DNA of 25,475 nt, taken from positions 1 to 25,475 of IMG/VR virus record IMGVR_UViG_3300030047_000115; one strand, given 5' to 3'. Of this stretch, positions 16,093-23,958 are shown one piece after another. The notes below the pieces were generated by a model. It did no database searches. It had not been told where the DNA came from and saw only the letters and a program-made list of their open reading frames with translations. The position numbers and the translations under genes are program-made. The DNA comes from a virus. How positions within the stretch are numbered: the stretch's first letter is position 1; each line of letters begins with the position of its first letter.

Positions 16093-17181
16093 TTATAATT
16101 TTAACCAAGCGTGAGCAATTGCTCCTCTGTTTACATCGGCAACTTTAGCACCGTATACCCAAAGACCTTTGTAAGCTTTTCCGAAATTTCCTATGATGTC
16201 ATTTTCAACTTGATTCTCTGTAAGAGATTCAGCGAAAGTGATACCGATAGGGTGAGAAAAGACACAATGTACTCCAGTAACTCCATCTCCGTCGCATTGT
16301 TCTGAAACGTAGATATCGAATCCAGCAACTCTACCAATTTTTGCATTAGTAATTGTTGTTGAAACTTGAGATTCTACAGCTTGAGTTAATTTGTCAGATT
16401 GTAACAATACTTCTAAAATATCAGAATTAATTGTTGCAGTTCTTCCAAGTTTAGGAATCTTATTCTTATCCAACATTTTACCCATTTTAACAAATTGTCC
16501 GTAAATAGTTGAGGCAGTAGTTTGTATTGCAGAAACAGCTTGTATTGTGTAAGTTGCTCCAGCAGTAATTGCACCACCGTCGTATGCAGAAGTTTCATCA
16601 TCAGAATCGTTTTCTATAACTATTGCAGTTGCAGAAGATTGAGATTTAACTCTGTACCATTTTGTATGACCAGTTGCCTTGAAAGATTTTCCAACCATTC
16701 CAGATGTGAAAGTTGTTCCAGATCCAGTTACAGCACCAGTTGTTACATCTACAGTAACAGTTCCAGTTGTGTAATCAGTTCCGTAATTGCTTCCAGCTCC
16801 AGCGTCAGCATAGAAACCAAGTACAAATGTGTCAACTTCTTCAACGTGAGCATTAAGTACTTGTTCTAAAACAGTACCTTCTGGGTTCTTGATGAAAGAA
16901 GCTAATTTATCAGTAGTTTTCACTTTAAAGTAGAAAGCTCTTGATTGATTAGTTAACAATATTGAGTTAGATTCTTCAAGATCATCAGCAGTCATATTTG
17001 CACCACTGTAAGCTTTAAGAGCAACTTTTTTAAATGTTAATACATTTAATTTTGTTGACTTGTCTTTTACTTCACCTTCGTAGTTGTTATTAGTAATTTT
17101 TGGAGCTACGGCAGAGTTGTAAAATTGTTTTAAAGCTTTCATTGCGAAAGCCTCGTTTAATTTTGTTGCGTAAGCGCTCAT
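16093..17181 (-). CDS. Major capsid (coat) protein with inserted beta domain, 362 aa
   Basis: Gene order (scaffold, this gene, minor virion protein), size and sequence character indicate the HK97-fold coat protein, nearest in style to P22-like/N4-like coat proteins. The N-terminus (MSAYATKLNEAFAMKALKQFY) is helical. The region YEGEVKDKSTKLNVLTFKKVALKAY and the C-terminal part (IGRVAGFDIYVSEQ, GITFAESLTENQVE, FGKAYKGLWVYGAKV) look like typical coat segments. Residues about 131-216 form a Gly/Thr-rich insertion (TGTVTVDVTTGAVTGSG, then WYRVKSQSSATAIVIE), probably a surface-exposed domain. It is preceded by the scaffold gene with a 22-nt gap and followed by a strong hairpin. Confidence 0.8.
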   Translation of the reverse strand: MSAYATKLNEAFAMKALKQFYNSAVAPKITNNNYEGEVKDKSTKLNVLTFKKVALKAYSGANMTADDLEESNSILLTNQSRAFYFKVKTTDKLASFIKNPEGTVLEQVLNAHVEEVDTFVLGFYADAGAGSNYGTDYTTGTVTVDVTTGAVTGSGTTFTSGMVGKSFKATGHTKWYRVKSQSSATAIVIENDSDDETSAYDGGAITAGATYTIQAVSAIQTTASTIYGQFVKMGKMLDKNKIPKLGRTATINSDILEVLLQSDKLTQAVESQVSTTITNAKIGRVAGFDIYVSEQCDGDGVTGVHCVFSHPIGITFAESLTENQVENDIIGNFGKAYKGLWVYGAKVADVNRGAIAHAWLKL

Positions 17182-17203
17182 ATTTTTAGCGTTATGTTAA
17201 TTA

Positions 17204-18058
17204 TTAAAAATCAACATCACTGTCTTTAATTGCACCCGACAAAACAAGTTTTCTGTATTCAGAAGGATTATTTTGTCTAAGTTTAGCCAATTGATTGATA
17301 TCAATCTTATTTTCGGCAGTGTTGAGATTTCTACCGCCATTGTTTTTTAACAATGTAGGATTTTTTGAAATATTTTTTATTTCTTTTTTTGATAGAACAA
17401 CATCCTTGAAATGGCTTACTAAAATTGATAAATCTTTTATAGTGCCTTGAGGATCTTTTTCCATCACAAATTTATAAAAAGCTTCTTCGTTTGTTGCTAT
17501 TTCTGGAACATCTTTTTTGATTAATTCCATTTGTGTTTTAAATTGAGTTGTTGCGCTAGATCTCTCTAACTCAACTTTCTCTTTTTGTCGTTCACGTCTA
17601 GCACGAACTTGATCTTTTAAAATAATCTTTGTTGCTTCACTTTCGAATTCCAAATCAATGTTTGGATATTCTACTTTTATATCGTCTTCTGTAACTTCGG
17701 CAGAATTTAGTTTTTCCAATCTCTCTTTTAATCCTTTTTCACGTTGCAAAATTAATTGTGCTTCGCGAGAACTATCAGAGTATCTTGTTTCTAAATTGTC
17801 AGCTTTCTGTTTGTATGGATTTTCTTCACTATCCCAATCAATTGAATTTTTTGGTTGCTCTTTTTTTGGTTGAATTTCTTCAACTAGTTTTTGTTCAACT
17901 TTTATTTCTTCTTGATCGTCTTCTTCGTCTAAATCAGTATTTTTGGCTTCTTCGATTTCTTCGTCAGAATCAGAGTCAATTGATTCTTCTTCTTGTTTTC
18001 CATCGAGTAATGCGTTAATAGTTTGATCGTCAACGATATTTTCTTTTTTAAAGTCCAT
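17204..18058 (-). CDS. Scaffolding protein, 284 aa
   Basis: A very acidic N-terminal third (DSDSDEEIEEAKNTDLDEED), long Glu/Lys/Gln-rich helices (about 85-200) and a more basic C-terminus (KEIKNISKNPTLLKNNGGRN, QLAKLRQNNPSEYRKL) are the usual composition of phage scaffolds, whose basic C-terminal helix-turn-helix binds coat protein. It lies directly upstream of the coat gene. An AAAGG sequence about 8 nt before the ATG is a weak ribosome site, better than most in this operon. Confidence 0.75.
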   Translation of the reverse strand: MDFKKENIVDDQTINALLDGKQEEESIDSDSDEEIEEAKNTDLDEEDDQEEIKVEQKLVEEIQPKKEQPKNSIDWDSEENPYKQKADNLETRYSDSSREAQLILQREKGLKERLEKLNSAEVTEDDIKVEYPNIDLEFESEATKIILKDQVRARRERQKEKVELERSSATTQFKTQMELIKKDVPEIATNEEAFYKFVMEKDPQGTIKDLSILVSHFKDVVLSKKEIKNISKNPTLLKNNGGRNLNTAENKIDINQLAKLRQNNPSEYRKLVLSGAIKDSDVDF

Positions 18059-18113
18059 TTTTTTATACCTTTCTTCGCCAGTCTTTTTACAGAGTTAGGC
18101 AAAATTAAGTTTA

Positions 18114-18464
18114 TTAATTGTTTTCTTCTCCTTCTTGACCTTTAGACATTTCTAAAAGTTCTAATAAAGAAGCTTTTTTATCTATCTTTTTAAAGTGTTC
18201 ACCCTCTACAAGTCCAAGAGCAACTAATTTTTCAATTATTTGATCTTTAGTTTCTTCTATTGGTGTTTCTATAACTTCCTCAACGGATGTTCTAGTAAAT
18301 TGAGCTAAAACAGATGGGATTATATAGAAAGATCTAGCCTTTAATACCGCGATAGCGTCTTCTGGAAGACCACCAATGCCGTATTCCATAGCAGATAAAA
18401 TTTGTTTTTTAATAATCTCTGGGGTTTCCAATGGACTATTAAATACATCTTTTTCGTTTAACAT
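18114..18464 (-). CDS. Hypothetical protein between portal and scaffold, 116 aa
   Basis: ATG at 18464, TAA at 18114. Mostly helical and acidic, ending in EMSKGQEGEENN. The central segment (GGLPEDAIAVLKARSFYIIPS) is hydrophobic but not a membrane helix. It lies in the capsid-assembly block just before the scaffold gene and may act in head assembly. No family recognised. Confidence 0.65.
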   Translation of the reverse strand: MLNEKDVFNSPLETPEIIKKQILSAMEYGIGGLPEDAIAVLKARSFYIIPSVLAQFTRTSVEEVIETPIEETKDQIIEKLVALGLVEGEHFKKIDKKASLLELLEMSKGQEGEENN

Positions 18465-18477
18465 ATATTTTTTATTA

Positions 18478-18813
18478 TTAATCTTCTAAATCTACATTAT
18501 GTAGTTTACTTAAATTTTTGATTGCGACTTCTTTTTCGATTTTAAAGTTAGTAATATATTTTACCAACTTATTACAAATTCTTATGTGCGCAGAATAAAA
18601 TATTCTAGCGTCATTTGATAATTCGTAATACTTTTCTGAAAGCTCATTAATCGACCTCTCTTTTTCAGCTTTCACAAATTCAGCAATTGTTTCAACGGTT
18701 ATCTCGCGTTCGAGTAAGCGCTTGAAAGTGTCATACGTTTGCTGTTCTTCCTGGGTCATATCGGTTATATCCGTTATGCCTCTTTTTCCTAATATCTTGT
18801 CTAATAATGACAT
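18478..18813 (-). CDS. Hypothetical helical protein downstream of portal, 111 aa
   Basis: ATG at 18813, TAA at 18478; starts MSLLDKILGKRGITDITDMT. Nearly all helical with Lys/Glu patterning, no Trp, one Cys. It is the first gene after a promoter-like motif at 18842-18847 in the portal-downstream gap. Function unknown; the position suggests head assembly. Confidence 0.65.
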   Translation of the reverse strand: MSLLDKILGKRGITDITDMTQEEQQTYDTFKRLLEREITVETIAEFVKAEKERSINELSEKYYELSNDARIFYSAHIRICNKLVKYITNFKIEKEVAIKNLSKLHNVDLED

Positions 18814-18841
18814 AATATTTTTTTTAATTATTTACACATAT

Positions 18842-18847
18842 ATTATA
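18842..18847 (-). promoter_or_regulatory. Probable promoter, -10 box in conserved 12-mer
   Basis: The minus strand carries TATAATATATGT, identical over 12 nt to sequences at two other promoters here (24101 and 20775). No good -35 hexamer is present 16-18 nt upstream (TAGCAT at 17 nt), so activity would need an activator or the extended motif. It lies in the 49-nt gap between portal and the 111-aa gene. Confidence 0.45.
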
Positions 18848-18862
18848 ACAATGTTTTTTATT

Positions 18863-20650
18863 TTATGCTACTGTTTTTTGTGTTTGTAACTCTGGCATTT
18901 GTTTTGCTAGACCTTGCACAGATTCCATTGCCCCAGTTTCTGGCATAGCGCTTGCTGGATTATCTTTGATATTTTGATCTTCATCCATAACCTGCGACAT
19001 TTCGTCTTGTGTAAGATTTAAAATGTCTAACATCTTATTTTTTATAATCTTATCGAAAGTTGAATTGCCAGCAAATAATTTTTTGGCAACTGTTAATCTT
19101 TGAATTGATGTTATTGCGTCTTTTTCTTGTTCAAAAGCAGAAACAACTTCAACTGAATATCCTTTTTCAGAACTTAATTCTCCAGGATTTACGTTTTCAG
19201 TATAAACTCTATCTTTTACTGTTTTGCTTACTGGGATATCGTTTAAATCTGGATTATAATCAACGATCATTGACCATAAATTACCCAATTGCTTCATATT
19301 ATCTCTATAATATATAGAAATTGTTGATAATCTCTCCTCTAAATTAGATTGTATAACTTCAACCTCTCCAAGTGTTGCAATGCCTTTTTCTGCTTGTCCT
19401 TTTATTTGAGAACTTGTTGCAGTTGCTCCATCGGCAAGAGTGTTTAAATAATTCATCAAATCAGTGTCGAAAGGAACGTCAGCAACATCAACTCTTTTCA
19501 AAATATCGTTTGGTTTTCCTGGTAAAGGATAAAATCCAAATGGCTGTGGTGTAAATGATTGAGGATCAAATGTGTCGCTTGCAGTACTATCATAGAAATT
19601 CATTCCGAATCCTCTGATAATACTCATTTCAAGATCTTGAGAAATTTTTATTGATAATGCTTTATGAATTGGTCTAACAACGTCAGAAGCTCCATCGCTC
19701 CAGAAGTCAGTCATTTCTATATCATCACCCCAAGAAGTGAAAGGATAAAAGTCATTCATAAATATAGGAAGCTTTTTGTATAAGATATTTCTTAATGGTG
19801 CTTCGTATAAAATTTGATTTTCACATAATACATAGTATTTTATTTCAAAGAATCCATTGTCTAAATATTCTTTTCTGTAATGTTCTTTTAATTGTACAAT
19901 AGTTTCTCCAGTCAAATAAGATAAAGTATTGTCATATCCCAATTCTTTTAATCTCTCTTGTTTTTTTGAAAATTCTTCGTTAAAAGTTTTCATTGCAATA
20001 GCTCCTTCTGATGTTTTTGTAAGATATTCGACTATTTTATCAACGGCTTGTTTGTTGAATCTAGGATCTTTTTTTAATGATTTTAACGGTCTAAATATAT
20101 TTACTTTTGACATATAGCTAGCAGATTGTAAATCGTTAGGATCTGTCAAAGGATCTACCAATATATCGTAAGGATCGCAAACGTCGATCAAAGGATAACC
20201 ATTTTCAACGTTTACCTCGTAAAACGATCTACCATACAAAGCAACTTGCTTTTTGTCTGTTAAATCTTTTATAGTCATTTTACTTTCTGTCATTGTCCAA
20301 TCCCAAATAGAATTTTTGTAAATAGTTTTAACGTGATCGTTGTCTTTATTTCTAAACTTTATTTGAGGGAAGTCATCTATTCTTGATAAAATAGTTTTTA
20401 CTGTTGTTTTTGTTAAAGGAAAAGAAATTGTTTGTCTTTGAGTAAGACGATTCATAAATGGCTTATTTCTATAATTTGCATAGTTTTCATCCCACTCAGT
20501 AAGTCTTCTTTCTTTATATTTTTGACCTTCTTTAATTTCAAGGTCGCAAATAGTATAGTCGTCTTGTTCCATTAATTCTTGTTTAATGTTTTCGACTTCT
20601 TTTTCTACATTGATATCGATATATCTCTTTTGTGATTTTTCAATTATCAT
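18863..20650 (-). CDS. Portal protein, 595 aa
   Basis: Long helical protein of typical P22-type portal length, directly after large terminase. Segments include a charged N-terminal helix region (EKEVENIKQELMEQ), TISFPLTKTTVKTILSRI, a wing/stem-like DLEMSIIRGFGMNFYD, and a Gln/Met/Pro-rich C-terminal tail that could form the barrel. A longer frame opens at GTG 20674, but I chose ATG 20650 because the GTG follows immediately after the U-tract of a terminator and would need initiation almost at the hairpin; neither start has a clear SD. The portal forms the dodecameric DNA channel and docks terminase. Confidence 0.8.
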   Translation of the reverse strand: MIIEKSQKRYIDINVEKEVENIKQELMEQDDYTICDLEIKEGQKYKERRLTEWDENYANYRNKPFMNRLTQRQTISFPLTKTTVKTILSRIDDFPQIKFRNKDNDHVKTIYKNSIWDWTMTESKMTIKDLTDKKQVALYGRSFYEVNVENGYPLIDVCDPYDILVDPLTDPNDLQSASYMSKVNIFRPLKSLKKDPRFNKQAVDKIVEYLTKTSEGAIAMKTFNEEFSKKQERLKELGYDNTLSYLTGETIVQLKEHYRKEYLDNGFFEIKYYVLCENQILYEAPLRNILYKKLPIFMNDFYPFTSWGDDIEMTDFWSDGASDVVRPIHKALSIKISQDLEMSIIRGFGMNFYDSTASDTFDPQSFTPQPFGFYPLPGKPNDILKRVDVADVPFDTDLMNYLNTLADGATATSSQIKGQAEKGIATLGEVEVIQSNLEERLSTISIYYRDNMKQLGNLWSMIVDYNPDLNDIPVSKTVKDRVYTENVNPGELSSEKGYSVEVVSAFEQEKDAITSIQRLTVAKKLFAGNSTFDKIIKNKMLDILNLTQDEMSQVMDEDQNIKDNPASAMPETGAMESVQGLAKQMPELQTQKTVA

Positions 20651-20676
20651 AATTTTTTGGTTAATTACCCCCACTT

Positions 20677-20742
20677 AAAAAAATAAAGCTAGATAACATT
20701 AAATTCTGGCGGGAATAGAATTTTTTGCTATCCAGCTTTATT
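20677..20742 (-). terminator. Attenuator-like terminator in the portal leader
   Basis: Minus strand: AATAAAGCTGGATA (742-729) pairs with TATCTAGCTTTATT (695-682), 14 bp with one G-U pair that would be a mismatch on the other strand. An inner AAATTCT/AGAATTT stem lies inside, and seven T follow. It lies 26-118 nt downstream of the promoter at 20775-20803 and before the portal start, so it may attenuate portal expression or end a short RNA. Confidence 0.75.
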
Positions 20743-20774
20743 GTATTAAATAAAGGTTAGGATTCGTTACATAT

Positions 20775-20803
20775 ATTATAAATCTTTTTTTATTATATGA
20801 CAA
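20775..20803 (-). promoter_or_regulatory. Sigma-70 promoter upstream of portal
   Basis: TTGTCA (20803-20798), 17-nt spacer, TATAAT (20780-20775) on the minus strand. The -35 box overlaps the final codons of the large terminase gene. The -10 box is the start of the 12-mer TATAATATATGT shared with two other sites. Confidence 0.75.
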
Positions 20804-22232
20804 GATCTCTCATTTTTGGCGTTGTCATTGTGTAAGATTTATTATTGTTTTTCAATCTTTTAGCAAGTTCAAAATAAATTCTCATCATAATATTATCGGC
20901 AATATCTGGAGAACGTCCTAAAAATTCCTTAACTTTGTCTTTAGATCTTATTTTATATTTACCTTCTTTTTCGATATCGTCAGCTTTCAATTGTATGTCT
21001 AATTCAGAAATTAAATTTTCTTTTACAGTTTCAGATATAGTTTTAATCTTTATTGCTATTTTATGTTGATCAATCATTTCTGCTAATTCATAATAACATT
21101 GATCCTTTAAAGAATTATAATTCGCTATACTTTTTGTAACGTTTAAATTGATATTGTCGGGCTGTTTTAGTTCAAAAGGGGAACTGTTACCAATAAAACC
21201 TTTTGCACCGTTAATTTGATCAATAACGCCTCCACCGACACCGTTTTCATCTATTAATATGTGAGAATAAGGCACAAGATTCTCTCTTGATATTTCTTTT
21301 ATTCTTTGTTGAGTAAAATCTGTTGATTTCTTCTCATAAATTTCAAGACTTGTCATATTTAATCCAAACCAAACAGAAATTGTTGTTGTATCTTTTCCAA
21401 AACGAGCGGGATCGCATATTATATAACGATCAGATATTTTTTCAGTTTCTTCTATGGTGTTTGTGAATAGATCAATAATGTTTTCATAATCACAGATTGA
21501 ATTGTCGTCATTGTCATATTCCCAATTGCCGAACATCATTCTCTCTTTTGTTGCTCGATCTTTAATTTCTGAAAGCATTTTTCCATATTCTTCGGCTGTA
21601 TGTGGATTGTCAGTGTATAAAGCTTGAATTAAACAAGCGTTTACTGGCAGAGAGCCAGCTTTCCAATTCTTATAAATATCTTTAAATAACCATCCTTTGT
21701 TAGGATTGAAAGTAAAAAGAATTTTAACTATTAAATTATATTCTTTATTTTTCCAACGTCCACATCTTATTTTTAATATATCAACACATTTAGATTTTAT
21801 TTCTCCAGATTCATCAACTCCTCCCCCTGTAAACTCTAATGACCCAAAACGTTCAAACTCTGGATCAGATGGCATATATTTAAGATCTAGTAAATCAATT
21901 CTTGATCCGTTTATAAACTCTACGAAATTATATTTAGAATTTAATTTAAAGTCTGATCTAGGTATTTCATAATAAGAAACAACTCTTAAAAATGTTAGAA
22001 AAGTCGTACTCATTAATCTTTTTAATTCATTTCTTCCAAGAAACCAACGAGTGCCAGGGTACATATAACAATTTGTTAATAGCCATTCGCACAAGATCCA
22101 ACTCTTGCCTCCACCAGCACCACCACCAAAATAAACAAAATTTGTTACAGTGTCCCGTAACTTTTGCCAACAAATAAATTGTTTATTTGTTGGATGTATA
22201 TTTATTTGTCCATTTTGGTTAGTTTCCGACAT
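20793..22232 (-). CDS. terL: Terminase large subunit, 479 aa
   Basis: The packaging motor ATPase plus headful or end-cutting nuclease. Walker A is GGGAGGGKS at residues 36-44, Walker B is GGGVDE ending at D140-E141, and the coupling segment FTFNP is at 173-177. The nuclease domain carries three acidic positions of the RNase H fold: ICDPARFGKDTT (D274), ILIDENGVGGG (D328) and SPDIADN near residue 447. Length is normal for the family. The start ATG overlaps the TAA of the 61-aa gene (TAATG). It has no Shine-Dalgarno site, so coupling is likely. Confidence 0.95.
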   Translation of the reverse strand: MSETNQNGQINIHPTNKQFICWQKLRDTVTNFVYFGGGAGGGKSWILCEWLLTNCYMYPGTRWFLGRNELKRLMSTTFLTFLRVVSYYEIPRSDFKLNSKYNFVEFINGSRIDLLDLKYMPSDPEFERFGSLEFTGGGVDESGEIKSKCVDILKIRCGRWKNKEYNLIVKILFTFNPNKGWLFKDIYKNWKAGSLPVNACLIQALYTDNPHTAEEYGKMLSEIKDRATKERMMFGNWEYDNDDNSICDYENIIDLFTNTIEETEKISDRYIICDPARFGKDTTTISVWFGLNMTSLEIYEKKSTDFTQQRIKEISRENLVPYSHILIDENGVGGGVIDQINGAKGFIGNSSPFELKQPDNINLNVTKSIANYNSLKDQCYYELAEMIDQHKIAIKIKTISETVKENLISELDIQLKADDIEKEGKYKIRSKDKVKEFLGRSPDIADNIMMRIYFELAKRLKNNNKSYTMTTPKMRDLVI

Positions 22233-22417
22233 TATTTAGTTTTAATGTTTATGAAAAAAGAGAAGTTTATCAATGTCAATCTTATAGTATAATCTATTGA
22301 AACGTCTTGTTTTTTGAATCGTGTGATGTCGTATAATACATCAAAGCTAATAAATGTAACGCCTTTTATAATTTTCCATAGATTTACAACGTCAAACTTA
22401 ATTTTTGGTATTTTCAT
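22232..22417 (-). CDS. Small hypothetical protein upstream of terL, 61 aa
   Basis: ATG at 22417, TAA sharing one base with the terL start. Basic and rich in Ile, Phe and Lys (MKIPKIKFDVVNLWKII to NFSFFINIKTK), with possibly one weak hydrophobic stretch. Same strand and overlapping stop/start support a real coupled gene. No homology recognised; could be a spurious frame in AT-rich DNA. Confidence 0.45.
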   Translation of the reverse strand: MKIPKIKFDVVNLWKIIKGVTFISFDVLYDITRFKKQDVSIDYTIRLTLINFSFFINIKTK

Positions 22418-22421
22418 ATTT

Positions 22422-22481
22422 TTAACTTAAAAGTCTTATTATTACTATTATTAAAATTACTATTAATAAAAATGTTATCAT
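22422..22481 (-). CDS. 19-residue membrane peptide ORF
   Basis: The product MITFLLIVILIIVIIRLLS is a single hydrophobic helix with one Arg near the end. Its ATG overlaps the upstream TGA stop as ATGA, the tightest coupling arrangement, and the start lies in AAACGTATG, a context repeated at other small genes here. It could be a tiny membrane protein. Its shortness and AT-richness mean it might also be chance. Confidence 0.35.
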   Translation of the reverse strand: MITFLLIVILIIVIIRLLS

Positions 22482-22699
22482 ACGTTTAGGGTTAAATTAT
22501 TTAATTCTTTTGATAAAATAAAATCTATTCTTTTGATAGATATTCCAAGATCGTTTGAAATTGATAATCTTGTTTTGTTTCGCATTAATCGTTCTTCTAA
22601 AATATATTGAGATGAAATAGACATTTGATTTACTTTTCGCTTATTATTTAGATAAATATTTTTAGCAGTTTCAAATTTTCTCAATTCTAATTTTGTCAT
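22478..22699 (-). CDS. Small HTH-like protein, 73 aa
   Basis: Start overlaps the small terminase stop as ATGA, and its own TGA stop overlaps the next ORF as ATGA. The C-terminal half (TRLSISNDLGISIKRIDFIL) has the pattern of a helix-turn-helix, similar in style to the small terminase HTH. It could be a DNA-binding partner in packaging or a small regulator. The family is not identified. Confidence 0.55.
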   Translation of the reverse strand: MTKLELRKFETAKNIYLNNKRKVNQMSISSQYILEERLMRNKTRLSISNDLGISIKRIDFILSKELNNLTLNV

Positions 22700-23142
22700 T
22701 CAATTTTTTTATTATTTTGATCAGATGGCACAATTATATTAAAACCAATTACGCTTTTACTTTCTCCGTTGTTTTGGATATTAAAGTTTGGTGGCAATTC
22801 TCCGAATTCATCTCTTTTCTTTTTGCTCATAAACTTATAAGCATTTGAATCATCATCCAGAGTTCTGAATATAGTTTCTCTAGCCCTATAAAACGGCATA
22901 TTCATATAACCTTCTAATAACTGAAATTCTTCATTGTTAGCCTTTTTCCAATTATAATAAGTCCGTTCTGTAATACCAGCATAGCAACAAGCCTCCGACA
23001 CTGTACAACCTATTGTAAAAGCGTGTTCTAACTTTTTCATAGTTTCATCTGTTTTTTTAGACACAGCCAAGCCAATTTTTTTATGTAATAATTCTTTTTT
23101 TGTTTTCCTTCCAGTTTTCTTTTTTTCTTTTTTTACTTCCAT
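22696..23142 (-). CDS. terS: Terminase small subunit, 148 aa
   Basis: A basic N-terminus (MEVKKEKKKTGRKTKKELL) is followed by a helix-turn-helix (GCTVSEACCYAGITERTYYNWK) that recognises the packaging site, then a helical oligomerisation segment and an Asn-rich tail (NNGESKSVIG). It lies two small genes upstream of terL. A longer frame starts at 23202, but its extra 20 residues (METLCYTKYYYNYF...) are an out-of-frame reading of the preceding membrane protein gene. I prefer ATG 23142, which overlaps that gene by only 10 bases. Confidence 0.8.
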   Translation of the reverse strand: MEVKKEKKKTGRKTKKELLHKKIGLAVSKKTDETMKKLEHAFTIGCTVSEACCYAGITERTYYNWKKANNEEFQLLEGYMNMPFYRARETIFRTLDDDSNAYKFMSKKKRDEFGELPPNFNIQNNGESKSVIGFNIIVPSDQNNKKIE

Positions 23143-23318
23143 ATTATTATTGCTATTAATAAAATAATTATAATAGTATTTAGTATAGCATAAAGTTTCC
23201 AACGATTTAATCTTTTATGTTTTCTTTGCAATGCTCCTTTTAAAAATTCAATCGTTCTGTTTTCTTCTCTTGCTTTTAAGTTTATCATTTTTTGATCTGA
23301 TATTTGAGGCATATTCAT
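23133..23318 (-). CDS. Small C-terminally anchored membrane protein, 61 aa
   Basis: A charged N-terminal part (SDQKMINLKAREENRTIEFLKG) is followed by a strong transmembrane segment at residues 43-60 (YAILNTIIIILLIAIII). It overlaps the metallopeptidase-like gene by 71 nt from ATG 23318, or by 41 nt from an internal ATG at 23288, so the exact start is uncertain. The layout (soluble helix then one C-terminal helix) resembles XhlA-like or other tail-anchored phage proteins. Function unknown. Confidence 0.5.
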   Translation of the reverse strand: MNMPQISDQKMINLKAREENRTIEFLKGALQRKHKRLNRWKLYAILNTIIIILLIAIIIWK

Positions 23319-23703
23319 TTTCTTTATTTGTTAAATCTTCTATTAAGTCAGCCAACATATAGCAAGGTAATTCAGATGTATCGTGACCAATTGGTTGTCC
23401 CACTTCTTCTAATGTATAAATTATTGCGTGTAGTAATTCGTGAGCTAGAGTTGATAAAGATCCTTTAAAGTTATAAATAACTAAAAAATTATAATCTTTG
23501 TGAGTTAAATATCTAAAATGTCCTTTGACTTCATTTTGTTTTTTTGTAGGCTCTAATATCCTTTCAAAAAATTCTTCTGGAGCTATTAGTTTAATTTCTT
23601 TTATATATTCTTTTAAAAGTTTTAATTCTTTTTCAAGATCTTTTCCTTTTCCTTTAAGATATAATAAATTAAATGGAAACGGTTTTACTGTTTTTATTAT
23701 CAT
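23248..23703 (-). CDS. HELLH zinc metallopeptidase-like protein, 151 aa
   Basis: Residues 86-92 (LAHELLH) contain the HExxH zinc motif (H88, E89, H92), followed after about 14 residues by GHDTSELPCYMLADL, where H107 or E111 could supply the third ligand. I recall this arrangement from a small phage family with a conserved HExxH and a downstream acidic/aromatic motif, encoded near packaging or lysis genes; its role is unknown to me. The N-terminal half is helical and Lys-rich. It starts in the AAGCGTATG context. A protease acting on host or virion proteins is possible. Confidence 0.6.
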   Translation of the reverse strand: MIIKTVKPFPFNLLYLKGKGKDLEKELKLLKEYIKEIKLIAPEEFFERILEPTKKQNEVKGHFRYLTHKDYNFLVIYNFKGSLSTLAHELLHAIIYTLEEVGQPIGHDTSELPCYMLADLIEDLTNKENEYASNIRSKNDKLKSKRRKQND

Positions 23704-23716
23704 ACGCTTTTTTTAT

Positions 23717-23863
23717 TTAACTATTTAAAATTTCGTCTTCTCTTTTTTCAATGTCGTCTGCCATTTCTTTTACTTGTTCAGATGATAAAATTAAAACTGG
23801 GTGATTCCTAGATTTCTTTACTAATTCGACCTGGCTTTTAGTAAGTTTTAATTTTATTTGCAT
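23717..23863 (-). CDS. Small hypothetical protein, first gene of late operon, 48 aa
   Basis: ATG at 23863, TAA at 23717. Starts MQIKLKLTKSQVELVKKSRN, then HPVLILSSEQVKEMADDIEK. Basic N-terminal half and acidic helical C-terminal half. It is the first frame after the promoter at 23891-23919, with a roughly 20-nt leader and no clear SD. Unknown function. Confidence 0.6.
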   Translation of the reverse strand: MQIKLKLTKSQVELVKKSRNHPVLILSSEQVKEMADDIEKREDEILNS

Positions 23864-23890
23864 TAATTAAAGATACTTTTTTATAATATA

Positions 23891-23919
23891 ATTATACCAT
23901 AGTTTTTGTTTTTTGACAA
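23891..23919 (-). promoter_or_regulatory. Promoter P3, late operon
   Basis: TTGTCA (23919-23914), 17-nt spacer, TATAAT (23896-23891) on the minus strand, with TGG just before the -10 (extended -10 style). The -35 lies immediately after the U-tract of a terminator. Start predicted near 23884. Confidence 0.8.
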
Positions 23920-23920
23920 T

Positions 23921-23958
23921 AAAAAAATACACAAAAAGCGTATGACAAATTGTGTATT
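23921..23958 (-). terminator. Intrinsic terminator T3
   Basis: AAATACACAA/TTGTGTATTT, a 10-bp stem (959-950 and 934-925) with a 15-nt loop, followed by a run of T on the minus strand. It ends the predicted short RNA that starts near 24005. Confidence 0.75.

Noticed and set aside
16522-16869. 115-codon plus-strand frame rich in Cys and Ser
   Set aside because: Antisense to the coat gene insertion; the Cys/Ser richness comes from reverse reading of Thr/Ala/Gly codons.
17758-18018. Leu-rich plus-strand frame resembling a membrane protein
   Set aside because: Antisense reading of the acidic, Glu/Lys-rich scaffold gene, which always gives Leu/Phe-rich shadows.
23143-23202. Longer N-terminus for the small terminase
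   Set aside because: The extra residues are an out-of-frame reading of the membrane segment of the preceding gene; ATG 23142 gives the normal basic N-terminus.
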